From the NCBI GenBank assembly GCA_903845065.1, contig CAIMWH010000237.1, positions 1 through 64,000 on the forward strand: a stretch of 64,000 bases of DNA, given 5' to 3'. The stretch comes from an uncultured Rhodospirillales bacterium. GTDB lineage: Bacteria > Pseudomonadota > Alphaproteobacteria > Acetobacterales > Acetobacteraceae. Positions 44,528 to 53,690 of this stretch are shown piece after piece. A program made the position numbers and the translations under genes. A model generated the notes under the pieces. That model saw nothing but the letters and a program-made list of their open reading frames with translations, was not told where the DNA came from and made no database searches. Every line of letters starts with the position of its first letter. Position 1 is the first letter of the stretch.

Positions 44528-45235
44528 ATGCGTGCTCTGCCAGGTCTGCTGCTGATGATGGGGCTCGCGGCCTGCGCCGAGCCGGTCATCCCCTACGATC
44601 GCGGCGCCGGCACGCCCGTAAACGCCGTGGGCGTGCTCACCCCCTCCTGGCCGGGCGGACCAACCGCCCTGCTCGCCACCTCCCCCGGCCAGAGTTTCGG
44701 CCTCGTCGGCGGATTGATCACCCTGGCCGTGCAGTCCGCCCGCGACAGCCGCTTCCGCGACTCCCTCGCCGGCCAACCGTTTGACGGACAGTCCGAATTC
44801 CGCACCGGCCTGCTCGCCGCCGTGGCAGCCCGCGGCTACCAGGTCATCGAGGTCGCCGCCCCGACGGAGCGCACCAAGTTCGTCGAGGGCGGCTACGCCG
44901 GCATGGCGGCCCAGGCGCGGCCCGACGCCCTGCTGGACTGCCTGGTGCCGATCTGGGGCTACATCGCCGCCGGCATCGCCGACAGCACGCCATACCGGCC
45001 CTATTTCACCCTGCGCTGCCGCATGGTGAGCGCCGCCAGCGGCGCCGTGCTGATGCGCGACACCATCATCTACAACCCCGTCAGCCCCACGGCCGGATTT
45101 GTTGGCCTCGCGCCCGATCCGGCCTACGCCTTCATCACATCGGATGACCTCATGGCCGATCCGCAAAAGGCGGTCAGCGGCATGCGGCACTCCTTCGAGC
45201 GCACCGCCGATGCCCTGGGAACGCTGCTCAAATGA
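44528..45235 (+). CDS. Predicted lipoprotein A of a coupled pair
   Basis: A 235-residue protein beginning with a lipoprotein signal; the lipobox is LAAC with lipidated C16. The mature part (AEPVIPYDRG...) has no domain I recognise. It contains the segment PDALLDCLVPIWGYIAAG and a conserved-looking FTLRCRMV stretch. The next gene overlaps its stop by ATGA, so the two lipoproteins are likely made together and may form an envelope complex. Confidence 0.75.
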   Translation: MRALPGLLLMMGLAACAEPVIPYDRGAGTPVNAVGVLTPSWPGGPTALLATSPGQSFGLVGGLITLAVQSARDSRFRDSLAGQPFDGQSEFRTGLLAAVAARGYQVIEVAAPTERTKFVEGGYAGMAAQARPDALLDCLVPIWGYIAAGIADSTPYRPYFTLRCRMVSAASGAVLMRDTIIYNPVSPTAGFVGLAPDPAYAFITSDDLMADPQKAVSGMRHSFERTADALGTLLK

Positions 45236-45852
45236 AGCTCGCGCCCTGGCTTGCCGCCCTGTGGCTGGCCGGATGCGCCCCGCCGGTGCCGGACCTGCCG
45301 CCCCTCCTCGGCCTCGGCGCCCGCACCTGCCCGCCCGCCCCGCAAACCACCGTGGCCCAGGCGGTCGAGCCCGACGGCAAGATCGTGTTCGCCGACATCG
45401 ATGCCGGATCGGCCTGCCTCGCCACCCCCGAGGGTGACAGCCTCTACACCATCTTCCGCCTGCCCGCCGGCCAGGGCCCCCTGGCCGCCGCGGTCGCCAG
45501 CATGCAGCAGGGCCGCACCATGATGGCCCCCCGTCTCTTCACGCTGGACGCCGCGGACCGCGTGGTGCGCGACGTCGCCGCCGACCGCTTCCTCTACCGC
45601 GGCGGCATGCTGTCCACCCTGGTCCGCCTGCGCCCCGAGGAGATGGCCATCATGGTCGCATCCTACCCGCCCGCCATCGGCCAGGGCATCGCCCACATCC
45701 AGAGCGCGACGCAGGCCACCACCGTGGCATCCGGTCCGGTCATCTTCACCGTCTACAGCGGCTCGGAGGCCACCGCTAACTACACCCTGGCCCATAACGG
45801 CCGCGTCCGCATCGAGGTCTACAAGCTGCCGCCCGACCAGCGAGCGCCCTGA
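45232..45852 (+). CDS. Predicted lipoprotein B of a coupled pair
   Basis: A 206-residue protein with a lipoprotein signal: lipobox LAGC, lipidated C15. The remainder is rich in beta-strand-like segments and has no recognisable family. It follows lipoprotein A with ATGA overlap and ends at a perfect hairpin shared with the convergent binding-protein gene. Confidence 0.75.
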   Translation: MKLAPWLAALWLAGCAPPVPDLPPLLGLGARTCPPAPQTTVAQAVEPDGKIVFADIDAGSACLATPEGDSLYTIFRLPAGQGPLAAAVASMQQGRTMMAPRLFTLDAADRVVRDVAADRFLYRGGMLSTLVRLRPEEMAIMVASYPPAIGQGIAHIQSATQATTVASGPVIFTVYSGSEATANYTLAHNGRVRIEVYKLPPDQRAP

Positions 45853-45857
45853 GGCAC

Positions 45858-45887
45858 GCCCCTCTCCCGCCGCGGCGGGAGAGGGGC
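45858..45887. terminator. Perfect 30-base palindrome between convergent genes
   Basis: The arms GCCCCTCTCCCGCCG and CGGCGGGAGAGGGGC are perfectly complementary with no loop (four or more centre bases must open). It lies between the lipoprotein B stop and the binding-protein stop, a typical two-way G+C hairpin. Confidence 0.7.
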
Positions 45888-45895
45888 CGCCCCGG

Positions 45896-47476
45896 TCAGA
45901 CCCGCTTCACCCCATACATCTGCGGGAACCCGTCGCGAATATCGGTGATCGAGTTCCGGTAGATCGTCGGCCCGGCATAGTACCCCAGCGGCACATACGG
46001 CGCCTCCTCGAACAGCAGCTTCTGCATATCGAGCCCGATCGACTTCTGCGTCGCCAGGTCCGGCGCATCGAGCCACTGGTCGCGCATCGCTTCCATTTTC
46101 GGCATGTTGGGCCAGCCGAACCACGCCGCCGTGCCGCTGCGGATCGCCGAAGCCGCCGCCGGAGACACGTTGCCGTTGCCGCCGAGGTTGGTCATGAAGA
46201 TATTCCAGCCGCCCTTGTCGATCGGCTCCTTGCTGGCGCGCCGCTGCACCACGGTGCCCCATTCCAGCGCCTGATAGTCCACGTTCATCCCGATCCGCTT
46301 GAGCAGATCGGCCGCAACCTGCGAATAGGCATGCAGCACCGGGATGGACGTCGGCCCCAGCAGCACCACCTTCTCCCCATTGTAGCCGGCCGCGGCGAGG
46401 TCCTTCTTCACCTGGTCATACTTGCCGGTCAGCCGCCCCACCGCCTCGGTCCCCGCTGTGCTGGCCAGCGGCGAGCCCGGCGAGAACAGCCCGCACGGAT
46501 TATGGATGATCGAGGGTTCCGCGCCGGCAAACGCCTGGATGAACTCATCCTGGTTGCAGGCCGACATCACCGCCCGGCGCACCGCCGCCTTGTCGAACGG
46601 CGCATACAGATGGTTGAACCGCAGGCAGCCGATCGAGCCATACGGATCGATGGTCTTCACCACCATGGCCTTGTCGCGCTTGAGGCTGGGCAGCAGGTCG
46701 ATGGCCGGGTTTTCCCACCATTCGATCTCGTTGTTGGTCAGCGCGGCGGCGATCGTCGCCGGGTCGGGCAGGATGTGCCACTCCACCCGGTCGAAATAGG
46801 CGATCTTCGGCCCGGCCGAGAATGACGGCGTGCCCTCGGTGCGCGGCACATAGCCGTCGAAGCGGTCGAAAATCAGCTTGGCGCCCACAATCCGCTCGGC
46901 ATTGTTGAGCTTGAACGGCCCGCTGCCGATGAACTCGGTGATCTGGGTGTTGCCGTCCGTCTTCGCCACCCGCTCCGGCATGATGGAGGCCGGCGCGCCC
47001 GAAAGCGCATCCCGCAGCAGCGGGAACGGCTTCTTCAGCCGGATGCGAATGGTCTTGTCATCCGGCGCCGAGATTTCGTCGGACCGCTCGATCACCAGGC
47101 TGAGCAACGGGTCCCGCTGCCCGCCCCGGCGGATCGAGGCCACGCAGTCCCGCGCCAGCACCGGCGTGCCGTCATGGAACTTCAGCCCGTCCCGCAACGT
47201 CAGCGTCCACAGCTTGCCGTCGTTCTCGATCTTCTCGCCCGCCAGCATCTGCAACTTGGGGAGCAACTGCGCGTCCAGGCCATACAGCGTGTCGAACACC
47301 GCCAGCGAATAATTCCGGGTGATATCCGCCGTCGTCCAAACCGGATCGAGCGAGGCCGGGTCCGCATGGGGAACGAACTTCAAGGTCTTCGCGGCAGCCT
47401 GCCCGAACGCCAGGTTGGGCGCGGCGAGGGCCATCGGGGCGGCAATGGCGGATGTGAGCATATCCCTGCGACGCAT
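45896..47476 (-). CDS. Extracellular solute-binding protein family 5 (orphan, Tat-type signal)
   Basis: A 526-residue periplasmic binding protein, paralogous to the one at 1883-3460 (both have LDP(V/I)WTT, TRN and VFDTLYG in the same order near the N-terminus). The start at 47476 has AAGGAG eight bases upstream and opens a twin-arginine-like signal (RRRDMLTSAIAAP) that ends near residue 26. No transporter genes adjoin it. Confidence 0.9.
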   Translation of the reverse strand: MRRRDMLTSAIAAPMALAAPNLAFGQAAAKTLKFVPHADPASLDPVWTTADITRNYSLAVFDTLYGLDAQLLPKLQMLAGEKIENDGKLWTLTLRDGLKFHDGTPVLARDCVASIRRGGQRDPLLSLVIERSDEISAPDDKTIRIRLKKPFPLLRDALSGAPASIMPERVAKTDGNTQITEFIGSGPFKLNNAERIVGAKLIFDRFDGYVPRTEGTPSFSAGPKIAYFDRVEWHILPDPATIAAALTNNEIEWWENPAIDLLPSLKRDKAMVVKTIDPYGSIGCLRFNHLYAPFDKAAVRRAVMSACNQDEFIQAFAGAEPSIIHNPCGLFSPGSPLASTAGTEAVGRLTGKYDQVKKDLAAAGYNGEKVVLLGPTSIPVLHAYSQVAADLLKRIGMNVDYQALEWGTVVQRRASKEPIDKGGWNIFMTNLGGNGNVSPAAASAIRSGTAAWFGWPNMPKMEAMRDQWLDAPDLATQKSIGLDMQKLLFEEAPYVPLGYYAGPTIYRNSITDIRDGFPQMYGVKRV

Positions 47477-47587
47477 TACGTTTCTCCTTCTTGCGTTCCG
47501 GCTCATTCGGCCGACGGTACGCGCATCCTGGACCGGGAGTGCCGCAACAATCAATCTGTTGTGATCACCCGCGCGCCGCCCATCGCC

Positions 47588-48430
47588 TCACCCCTCCGGC
47601 GGCAACGGCGAACAGGCCGCCGCCGCCGCCCGCGCCAGCACGATCATCCGCCGCGCCGCGATCGTCGCCCCCGCCGCATCCCCCGCCAGCGCCGCCAGCG
47701 TCGGGTTGGACAGCAGCGCCCGCAGCGCCGTATCGGTCGCCACATTGGCAATCGCCGTCATCGAGGCCGCCGCCGCCGTCCGCCGCAGCAGCGCCACCGT
47801 GCCCAGCAACCCCGGCCGCATCCCATGCAGCGCCGCCACCTGCCGGATCAGCCGCACCCCGCGCCACGCCACCACCGCCGCATCCAGCGCCGGGCTCGGC
47901 ACCGCCGCCGTCAACGCGAATACCCCCACCGCCGCGTTGGTCCCCAGCCCCTCGGCCCGCCGCCGCAGCGTCGCAACCGGCCCATCCCGCAGAAACGCCA
48001 GCACCGCATCGGGGTCGTTCAACGTGCGAACGGACGCCGGCACCGGCTCCGGCAAGGTCGCAAGCCAGTCCAGCGCCGCCTGCCGCGCTGTCGCCGGATT
48101 GCCCAGCCGCGCCCGCACCCCATCCACCGCCGCGAGCCGAAACAACGCCCGCCCCTCGCGCACCACCCCGGTGCCCAGCAGCCCCACCCCAACCCCCGCC
48201 ACCGCCACCGCCGCCCACCCCTGCACCGCCCCACGCGCAAACTGATCGGCGATGAAGTTGAGCCCGGACAACACCCCGAAGCCCCCCAGCAGCACCGCCA
48301 ACCCCGCCAGCCCCAGCGCAACAGTGCCCATCCGCGCCCGCGGTTCCGCCACCATCACCTCAACCGGCACATCCAGCCGCCCGCCATCGGGGTCCAGCAC
48401 CGCAATCCGCGGCCGCGGGGTCTCGCTCAC
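47588..48430 (-). CDS. YcjF-like membrane protein (DUF697)
   Basis: A 280-residue protein with two adjacent membrane helices (about 37-85) and a C-terminal DUF697 domain. The start is a GTG overlapping the YcjX stop as GTGA (48427-48430). YcjX and YcjF are commonly neighbours; in enterobacteria they belong to the phage-shock regulon, though no other psp gene is seen here. A plausible role is a membrane partner for the YcjX GTPase-like protein. Confidence 0.82.
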   Translation of the reverse strand: MSETPRPRIAVLDPDGGRLDVPVEVMVAEPRARMGTVALGLAGLAVLLGGFGVLSGLNFIADQFARGAVQGWAAVAVAGVGVGLLGTGVVREGRALFRLAAVDGVRARLGNPATARQAALDWLATLPEPVPASVRTLNDPDAVLAFLRDGPVATLRRRAEGLGTNAAVGVFALTAAVPSPALDAAVVAWRGVRLIRQVAALHGMRPGLLGTVALLRRTAAAASMTAIANVATDTALRALLSNPTLAALAGDAAGATIAARRMIVLARAAAAACSPLPPEG

Positions 48431-49695
48431 AGCACATCCTCCAGCAGGAAGCCGATCAACCGGTCGAGATTGATGTTGGGAACCCGCTGCCCTTCCGGAA
48501 GCCGCACCGGCTCGAAATCCGGGATCTGCAGAAACGGATGAACCCAGAAATCCGCGCCCGGAATCTTGTCGGGAATTTCCCCCGGATACGAACCCACCAG
48601 CCCCTGCCCCGCCACCCGCCCACGCACCGCCGAAACCGGCCGCCCTTCCAGCGTCCAGACGAAATCCTCGGTGCACCGCATCGCCGCAATCGCCAGATGG
48701 ACCGACCGTGCCGACTGCGCCCCGGTGATCGCCCCCACCAGGGCCGCCAGATTGCCGCGCTGCCGCTCCGCCACATGGTCCGCCTTGCTCGCCACGAACG
48801 CCACCCGCCCGATCCCGCCCAGCGGCAGCAACCCGGCCAGCCATCCCGGCACAAACGCCGGCGCCCGCCGCCACCGCAACGCCGCCGCCACCGCCGAAAG
48901 TGCCGCCGCCGCATCGTCAAACGCCGCCGGCCCGGCATGCAACGCGGTCAGGATATCCGCCAGCACCACCAGCCGATCGATCCTGCCCAACCCCGGCGCC
49001 GCGAGGTCCCGCCGCACCGCCGCCACATACGCCGCATACCGCCGCGCCATCAGCGCCGCGAGCGGCCCGCTCCCCACCATCGGAAACAGCGCCAGCCACG
49101 GCGGCGCCGGCCCCGGCGGCGGCATCAGCAGCCGCCCGGGTTGCAGCAGCGTGAGCCCCCCATCCCGCAACCGCCGCAGCAGATCGGCATACAGCGCCGC
49201 CCCCGTCCCCGCGAGCGTCTCATCCGCCGTCCCCGCCGGCAGCCCATGAACGAACGCGCGAAACCCATCCGCCTCCGCCCGCCGCTCAAGCCGCTTCAAC
49301 GTGGCCGCCGACCAGCTCCCATAATCCTGCGCCAGCAGCGGCAAATCGAGCAGCCACTCGCCGGGATAGTCGAGCAGTTCCAGCCGCACCTTGCGCGGCG
49401 GCAACGGCGGGCGTGGAATGTCGAGATCGAGCGCCAGCAGGCTCACGCTATCCGTCCGCGCCGGCCAGCGCGGCGGATCGGCGGCCAGCGCGGCACGATG
49501 CGCGGCCACATCGAAGCGCGGCAGGCTGTCGGCCCCCGCCGGCGCCACCCGCACGGCAATATCCCGCCGCGCCAGCAGATTGGCCGCCAGCGACGTCAGC
49601 AGCGCCGTCTTGCCAGCCCGCGCCAACCCGGTCACACCGATGCGCAGCGTATGGCGGATCGGCAGCAGGTCACGCGGGGAGTGGATCAGGGCCAT
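48427..49695 (-). CDS. YcjX-like P-loop protein (DUF463)
   Basis: A 422-residue cytoplasmic protein of the YcjX family. Walker A is GLARAGKT (23-30). The family motifs DYPGEWLLDLPLL and FVASKADHV (an NKxD-like element) follow, with the conserved HPFLQIPDFEP near the end. The family binds nucleotide and is induced under envelope stress in relatives. It overlaps the ycjF-like gene and is divergent from the GFA gene. Confidence 0.9.
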   Translation of the reverse strand: MALIHSPRDLLPIRHTLRIGVTGLARAGKTALLTSLAANLLARRDIAVRVAPAGADSLPRFDVAAHRAALAADPPRWPARTDSVSLLALDLDIPRPPLPPRKVRLELLDYPGEWLLDLPLLAQDYGSWSAATLKRLERRAEADGFRAFVHGLPAGTADETLAGTGAALYADLLRRLRDGGLTLLQPGRLLMPPPGPAPPWLALFPMVGSGPLAALMARRYAAYVAAVRRDLAAPGLGRIDRLVVLADILTALHAGPAAFDDAAAALSAVAAALRWRRAPAFVPGWLAGLLPLGGIGRVAFVASKADHVAERQRGNLAALVGAITGAQSARSVHLAIAAMRCTEDFVWTLEGRPVSAVRGRVAGQGLVGSYPGEIPDKIPGADFWVHPFLQIPDFEPVRLPEGQRVPNINLDRLIGFLLEDVL

Positions 49696-49784
49696 TGCGC
49701 CCGTAGTCTACCGCGCAACCCGGCCGTCTCACAGCCAGGCCACGCCAGCGCGACAACACGGTTTGAAAAACGGAGGGATATCCG

Positions 49785-50201
49785 ATGGCGGATGCACGTT
49801 GCAGTTGCGGCAGCCTGACACTCACATTGCGGGCGCCCGCCCGAATGGTGGTCGCCTGCCATTGCGTTGACTGCCAGCGCCGCACCGGCGCCCCATTCGG
49901 CGCCGGCGCGTTCTACCCGTCGGACGCCGTCAAAATATCCGGTACCCCCAAAACCTACACCCGCCAAGCCGCCAACGGCGGTCTGGTGCACAACCACTTC
50001 TGCCCAAACTGCGGCTCCACCCTATTCTGGACCGCCGACAACCTCCCGGCGATGACCGGCGTCGCCCTCGGCGCGCTCATCGATCCGCCATCGGCCGCCC
50101 CCGCCCGCTCGATTTTCGAACGCTCCCGGCACGCCTGGGTCCGCATCGAGGGAGACGTCGCCCATTTCGAGGCCGGCAGCGCGCCCCCGCGCCCCGCCTG
50201 A
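49785..50201 (+). CDS. GFA-family zinc protein
   Basis: A 138-residue CENP-V/GFA-domain protein. Zinc cysteines are C6 and C8, C25, C27 and C30 (CHCVDC), and C73 and C76 (CPNC). The family is named after a glutathione-dependent formaldehyde-activating enzyme, but most members have no assigned reaction. GGAGG lies nine bases before the ATG. Cytosolic, apparently monocistronic or co-transcribed with the following Nudix gene (68-base gap). Confidence 0.88.
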   Translation: MADARCSCGSLTLTLRAPARMVVACHCVDCQRRTGAPFGAGAFYPSDAVKISGTPKTYTRQAANGGLVHNHFCPNCGSTLFWTADNLPAMTGVALGALIDPPSAAPARSIFERSRHAWVRIEGDVAHFEAGSAPPRPA

Positions 50202-50269
50202 ACCGCCCCCCGGGGCCGGGTCTTGCCAGGACCGCCGGTGAGGGCGAGGCTGGCGGAGAGGAGTCCCGC

Positions 50270-50890
50270 ATGACCGATACCACCGAACCCGTCATCATCC
50301 CGCGCGCGGCCGCCAGCCTGCTGGTGCTCCAGGGCCATGTCGAGCGGGGCGCCCCGCCGCGGGTGCTGATGGGCATGCGCGGCGCCAGGCATCGCTTCAT
50401 GCCCAACCGCCTGGTCTTCCCCGGCGGCGCGGTTGACCCGGCCGACCATGATGCCGCCGTGGCGAGCCATCTCGCCCCCGAAGTCCTGCGCCGCCTCGAA
50501 AAATCCGCCCCCGCCTCCCTCGCCCGCGCCCTCGGCGTGGCGGCGGCGCGCGAACTGCTCGAGGAAACCGGGCTCAGCCTCGGCGAACCCCCGTCCCTGC
50601 ATGGGCTCGACTATCTCTGCCGCGCCGTCACCCCGCCGCCCTCGCCGATGCGCTTCGATGCCCGCTTCCTGGTGGTCGACGCCGCGCATGTCGCAGGCGA
50701 AATCGCCGGCTCGGGCGAACTGGAAGACCTGCGCTGGTGGGAAATCGAGGAAGCCCTCGGCACGGACCTCGCCGGCCCGCAACGCATGGTGCTCGGCCAG
50801 CTCAAGCGCTGGATGGCGATGAGCCCCGCCGAACGCCTGGCGCCCCGCCCCGTCCCGGTGCTGTATCACCGCGAATGGGAAGAGGAATAA
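50270..50890 (+). CDS. Nudix hydrolase with insertion in the Nudix box
   Basis: A 206-residue Nudix protein. FPGG (50-53) opens the box, but about 40 residues separate it from RELLEETG (94-101), which carries the metal-binding E98/E99. That split box is seen in the larger NUDT7/8/19-type group, which acts on CoA derivatives or similar diphosphates. GAGAGGAG precedes the ATG. Substrate is not readable from sequence. Confidence 0.83.
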   Translation: MTDTTEPVIIPRAAASLLVLQGHVERGAPPRVLMGMRGARHRFMPNRLVFPGGAVDPADHDAAVASHLAPEVLRRLEKSAPASLARALGVAAARELLEETGLSLGEPPSLHGLDYLCRAVTPPPSPMRFDARFLVVDAAHVAGEIAGSGELEDLRWWEIEEALGTDLAGPQRMVLGQLKRWMAMSPAERLAPRPVPVLYHREWEEE

Positions 50891-50893
50891 CCC

Positions 50894-51535
50894 TCAGCCC
50901 ACCCGCTTGCAGTAGCTCGCCAGCCCCGCCCCGGGCTGCAGCGTGCTCAACGCCGTCAGCACGCCCGACGACAGCGGCAGGTCCGACAGCTTGGTGTTGA
51001 ACGCCCGGTCGTCCGGCGTCGCATTGCAGAACTCCAGGAAGTAGATGTAGCTCAGGTCCGGCGCGAAGGACTGGGTGAGCAACGCCAGATCCCCCACCAT
51101 GAGGTCCTCGCCGGCCAGCCTGCGCGGATGCAGCGCCGCATAGGTCGCGCTGTCGAAGTCGACGATATCCTCGTCCCCCGCCACCACCGTCTGGCGCTGG
51201 TCGATGCGCTCGGCCTCGGCACGGGCGGAGTTATTATAGATCTGGAGGGACGCCGAAGGCGGCACCCGCCTGGCATCCTTGCCCAGCAGCGCGATGCGCT
51301 TGCCCCCGGCCGGCAACACGGCATCACCCGGCAACGGCAACGCCGCCAGCGCCTGCTCGATGGCCGAAGGCTGGTCATCCTCCTCGAACAGCGTCACCGC
51401 CAGCAGCGGCAGCAGCAACGCCGGCGCCGCAATCAGCAGCCACCGCGGCGAGGCAAACTTCCGCCACCACCGCTTCCGTCGCCGGAAAGGGTAGACGCTG
51501 GTGGTATGCCGGTCGGTTGTCGCCCAATCAGACAT
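50894..51535 (-). CDS. Hypothetical single-pass membrane protein
   Basis: A 213-residue protein with a basic N-terminal tail (RRRKRWWRKF) followed by one membrane helix (about 33-49), so the bulk (about 165 residues) should be periplasmic. No family is recognised. It lies downstream of the triplicated-repeat secreted protein on the same strand (71-base gap) and convergent with the Nudix gene. Confidence 0.72.
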   Translation of the reverse strand: MSDWATTDRHTTSVYPFRRRKRWWRKFASPRWLLIAAPALLLPLLAVTLFEEDDQPSAIEQALAALPLPGDAVLPAGGKRIALLGKDARRVPPSASLQIYNNSARAEAERIDQRQTVVAGDEDIVDFDSATYAALHPRRLAGEDLMVGDLALLTQSFAPDLSYIYFLEFCNATPDDRAFNTKLSDLPLSSGVLTALSTLQPGAGLASYCKRVG

Positions 51536-51606
51536 GGCCGCAAATTAGCCGATTGACGGCGAATTGTCCAAATCTTTGTTGCATACTGACATTTTCCGAC
51601 GTGCCA

Positions 51607-52581
51607 TCACCCCGCCGCCTTGGGCGGCGCGAGGGTGATGGTCGGGTCCCGGCACAAATCGATCCCAGGCTGCTCGCTCGGGTCGATATCGCCGCCATGG
51701 ATGATCCGCGCGATGAACCGGCAGGCGGTACCCCGCGCGAACGGCAGCGTCAGCCGCCCCCCCACCGGCAGCACCGCATTGCCCAGCAGGTCCGCGTCAT
51801 CCTCGGCCTTGGCGGATTCCGGCCGCAGATAAAGCTCGGTGACCGATTTCCCGGTGAGGTTGAGCACCGTCACCTCGTCGGGCGCCAGCGCCGGCGCCGG
51901 CGCCGCGGCATCCTCCGTCGTCCAGCCCGGCCGGATCAGCACGGCGGTATCGGCGCAGAAATCGATGTTGCGCCGCTCCTCCGCCGAGCGGTTGTCGAAC
52001 ACCACGCGCATGTCCGCCGTGCAGCCGCCGCGGAATGTGATCGGCCCGGACTGGCCGGGCGCGATGCCCCGGCTGGGCGCGAGATCATCCCCCCACTGGT
52101 CGGCACTCGGCGAGGAAATGAACACCTGGCGGATCGCCCGCCCCGCCCGGTTGGTCAGCGTGATCGCCCGCGCTGCCGCGAACGGATCAGGCGGCATCTT
52201 GGCGGTGCTGCCGTCGAACCCGACAATCCGGGTGCGGCACACATCGATCGCCCGCCGCTCCTCCTGCCCCACGTTGTCGTAGATCACCTGCACATCGAAC
52301 TGGCAGTCCGACGTCCGGCCCAGCGGCACCCGCAGCGAACCGCCCGGCGGAATGGTCGCCGTCTCGCCCAGCCGGTCATCCCCCCACTGGTCCGCCTCCG
52401 AGGGCGAAACCCGCAACTGGTAGATCGGCCGATGGCTGCTGTTCAGGATGGTGATGTCGCGCTGCCCCGGCTTGGCCCGGATGGGCCGCGGCGCCTCGGC
52501 AAGGGCGGTGACGGAGGCGGTGCCCATCATCGCGGTGACCATGACGGCCAAGACCAGACGATGAACCTCGTGAAACCCCAT
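51607..52581 (-). CDS. Secreted protein with three tandem repeats
   Basis: A 324-residue protein with a signal peptide (hydrophobic 8-26, ending ALA-EAP). The mature protein is three copies of a roughly 90-100-residue unit, starting near residues 41, 138 and 236. Each opens with a (D/A/E)(I/V)T(I/L/V) strand and an N after it, has an acidic SxxAxxxxDD element (QWGDD in copies 1 and 2), and ends in a short IDxC motif (DVC, DFC, DLC). One further Cys per unit suggests a disulfide in each. Function unknown; it may be an envelope adhesin or ligand-binding protein. Confidence 0.8.
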   Translation of the reverse strand: MGFHEVHRLVLAVMVTAMMGTASVTALAEAPRPIRAKPGQRDITILNSSHRPIYQLRVSPSEADQWGDDRLGETATIPPGGSLRVPLGRTSDCQFDVQVIYDNVGQEERRAIDVCRTRIVGFDGSTAKMPPDPFAAARAITLTNRAGRAIRQVFISSPSADQWGDDLAPSRGIAPGQSGPITFRGGCTADMRVVFDNRSAEERRNIDFCADTAVLIRPGWTTEDAAAPAPALAPDEVTVLNLTGKSVTELYLRPESAKAEDDADLLGNAVLPVGGRLTLPFARGTACRFIARIIHGGDIDPSEQPGIDLCRDPTITLAPPKAAG

Positions 52582-52630
52582 GCGCCCTTCGCCCTCGCAC
52601 CCCGCTTGCCCAATCCGGGAGGCGCGCCGA

Positions 52631-52636
52631 TATAGT
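52631..52636 (+). promoter_or_regulatory. Candidate -10 box for a leaderless transcript
   Basis: TATAGT matches the TATAAT consensus at five of six positions and ends seven bases before the ATG of the DUF1674 gene, where transcription would start. A TTGCCC at 52606-52611 could be the -35, but the 19-base gap is long. No ribosome-binding site lies before the ATG. Confidence 0.5.
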
Positions 52637-52643
52637 ATGTATC

Positions 52644-52814
52644 ATGAATCAGATCGCACCCAAGGGCGAAGTGCCCCCGGAGAAACCCCAAGTTCCCCCA
52701 GCCAAGCCGGAAACAACCGCCGCGACACCCCCCAAGGAGGTCGGCGGCCCCAAGGGCCCGGAGCCGACCCGCTACGGTGACTGGGAAAGCAAGGGCCGCT
52801 GCATCGACTTCTGA
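52644..52814 (+). CDS. DUF1674 / succinate dehydrogenase assembly factor 4-type protein
   Basis: A 56-residue protein. The C-terminal EVGGPKGPEPTRYGDWE and the final GRCIDF form the DUF1674 signature shared with mitochondrial SDHAF4, which protects flavinated SdhA during complex II assembly. The proline/lysine-rich N-terminal half is variable in the family. The gene is convergent with folD (21-base gap). A TATAGT box directly upstream and the absence of a ribosome-binding site suggest a leaderless mRNA. Confidence 0.9.
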   Translation: MNQIAPKGEVPPEKPQVPPAKPETTAATPPKEVGGPKGPEPTRYGDWESKGRCIDF

Positions 52815-52835
52815 TGCCGGGCACCCCGCGCCCGC

Positions 52836-53690
52836 CTACCCCCGGCGCGCCTTCGCCGCCGTCACCGTGTTCTCCAGCAGGCAGGCGATGGTCATCGGCC
52901 CCACCCCGCCCGGCACCGGCGTAATCGCCAAGGCGATCGCCGCCGCCTCGGCAAACGCCACATCCCCCATCAGGCTGCCATCCGCCAGCCGGTTGATCCC
53001 CACGTCGATCACCACCGCCCCCGGCGCGATCCAGTCGCCGCGCACCATTTCCGCCCGCCCCACCGCCGCCACCAGGATATCGGCCCGCCGGCACTCGGCC
53101 GCCAGGTCCCGCGTGCGCGAATGCGCGATGGTCACGGTGGCATCCGCATTGGTCAGCAACGCCGCCACCGGCCGCCCCACCAGCACCGAACGCCCCAGCA
53201 CCAGCGCCCGCGCGCCCCGCAGCGCAACCCCCGCCTCCGCCAGCAGCTTCATCGTCCCCAGCGGCGTGCAGGGCACCAGACCCGGCAGCCCATTGGCCAG
53301 CCGCCCCGCATTGATCGGATGCAACCCATCCACATCCTTGGCCGGGTCGATCGCATCGATGACCGGCTGCGCCCGCAGCGGCGCCGGCAGCGGCAACTGC
53401 ACCAGGATACCATCCACCGCGGGATCGGCATTGAGCCCGGCAATCACCGCCAGAAGCTCCGCCTCGCTCGTGGACGCCGGCAGGCGAATGGTATGGGCCT
53501 GGATACCCGCCGCCTGCGCCGCCCGATCCTTGCTGCGCACATAGACCTGGCTGGCCGGGTCCTCCCCCACCAGCACCACCGTCAGGCCGGGCCGATATGA
53601 GAGCGTCGCCACATCGGCCGCGATGCGCGCGCGCAGCGCGGCGGCAACCGCCTTGCCATCGATGATACGGGCCATGGAAGCTGTGTTCAT
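52836..53690 (-). CDS. folD: Bifunctional methylenetetrahydrofolate dehydrogenase/cyclohydrolase
   Basis: A 284-residue FolD of standard length. The catalytic YVRSK gives Y50 and K54. [11 protein letters not shown] and the NADP-binding [14 protein letters not shown] segment followed by [11 protein letters not shown] are definitive. It interconverts methylene-, methenyl- and formyl-tetrahydrofolate. The start overlaps the DUF167 stop by ATGA (53687-53690). Confidence 0.97.
   Translation of the reverse strand: MNTASMARIIDGKAVAAALRARIAADVATLSYRPGLTVVLVGEDPASQVYVRSKDRAAQAAGIQAHTIRLPASTSEAELLAVIAGLNADPAVDGILVQLPLPAPLRAQPVIDAIDPAKDVDGLHPINAGRLANGLPGLVPCTPLGTMKLLAEAGVALRGARALVLGRSVLVGRPVAALLTNADATVTIAHSRTRDLAAECRRADILVAAVGRAEMVRGDWIAPGAVVIDVGINRLADGSLMGDVAFAEAAAIALAITPVPGGVGPMTIACLLENTVTAAKARRG

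Noticed and set aside
47588-48874. 428-residue version of the YcjF-like gene
   Set aside because: The first 148 codons overlap the YcjX gene in another frame; the GTG at 48430 overlapping the ycjX stop gives the expected size.
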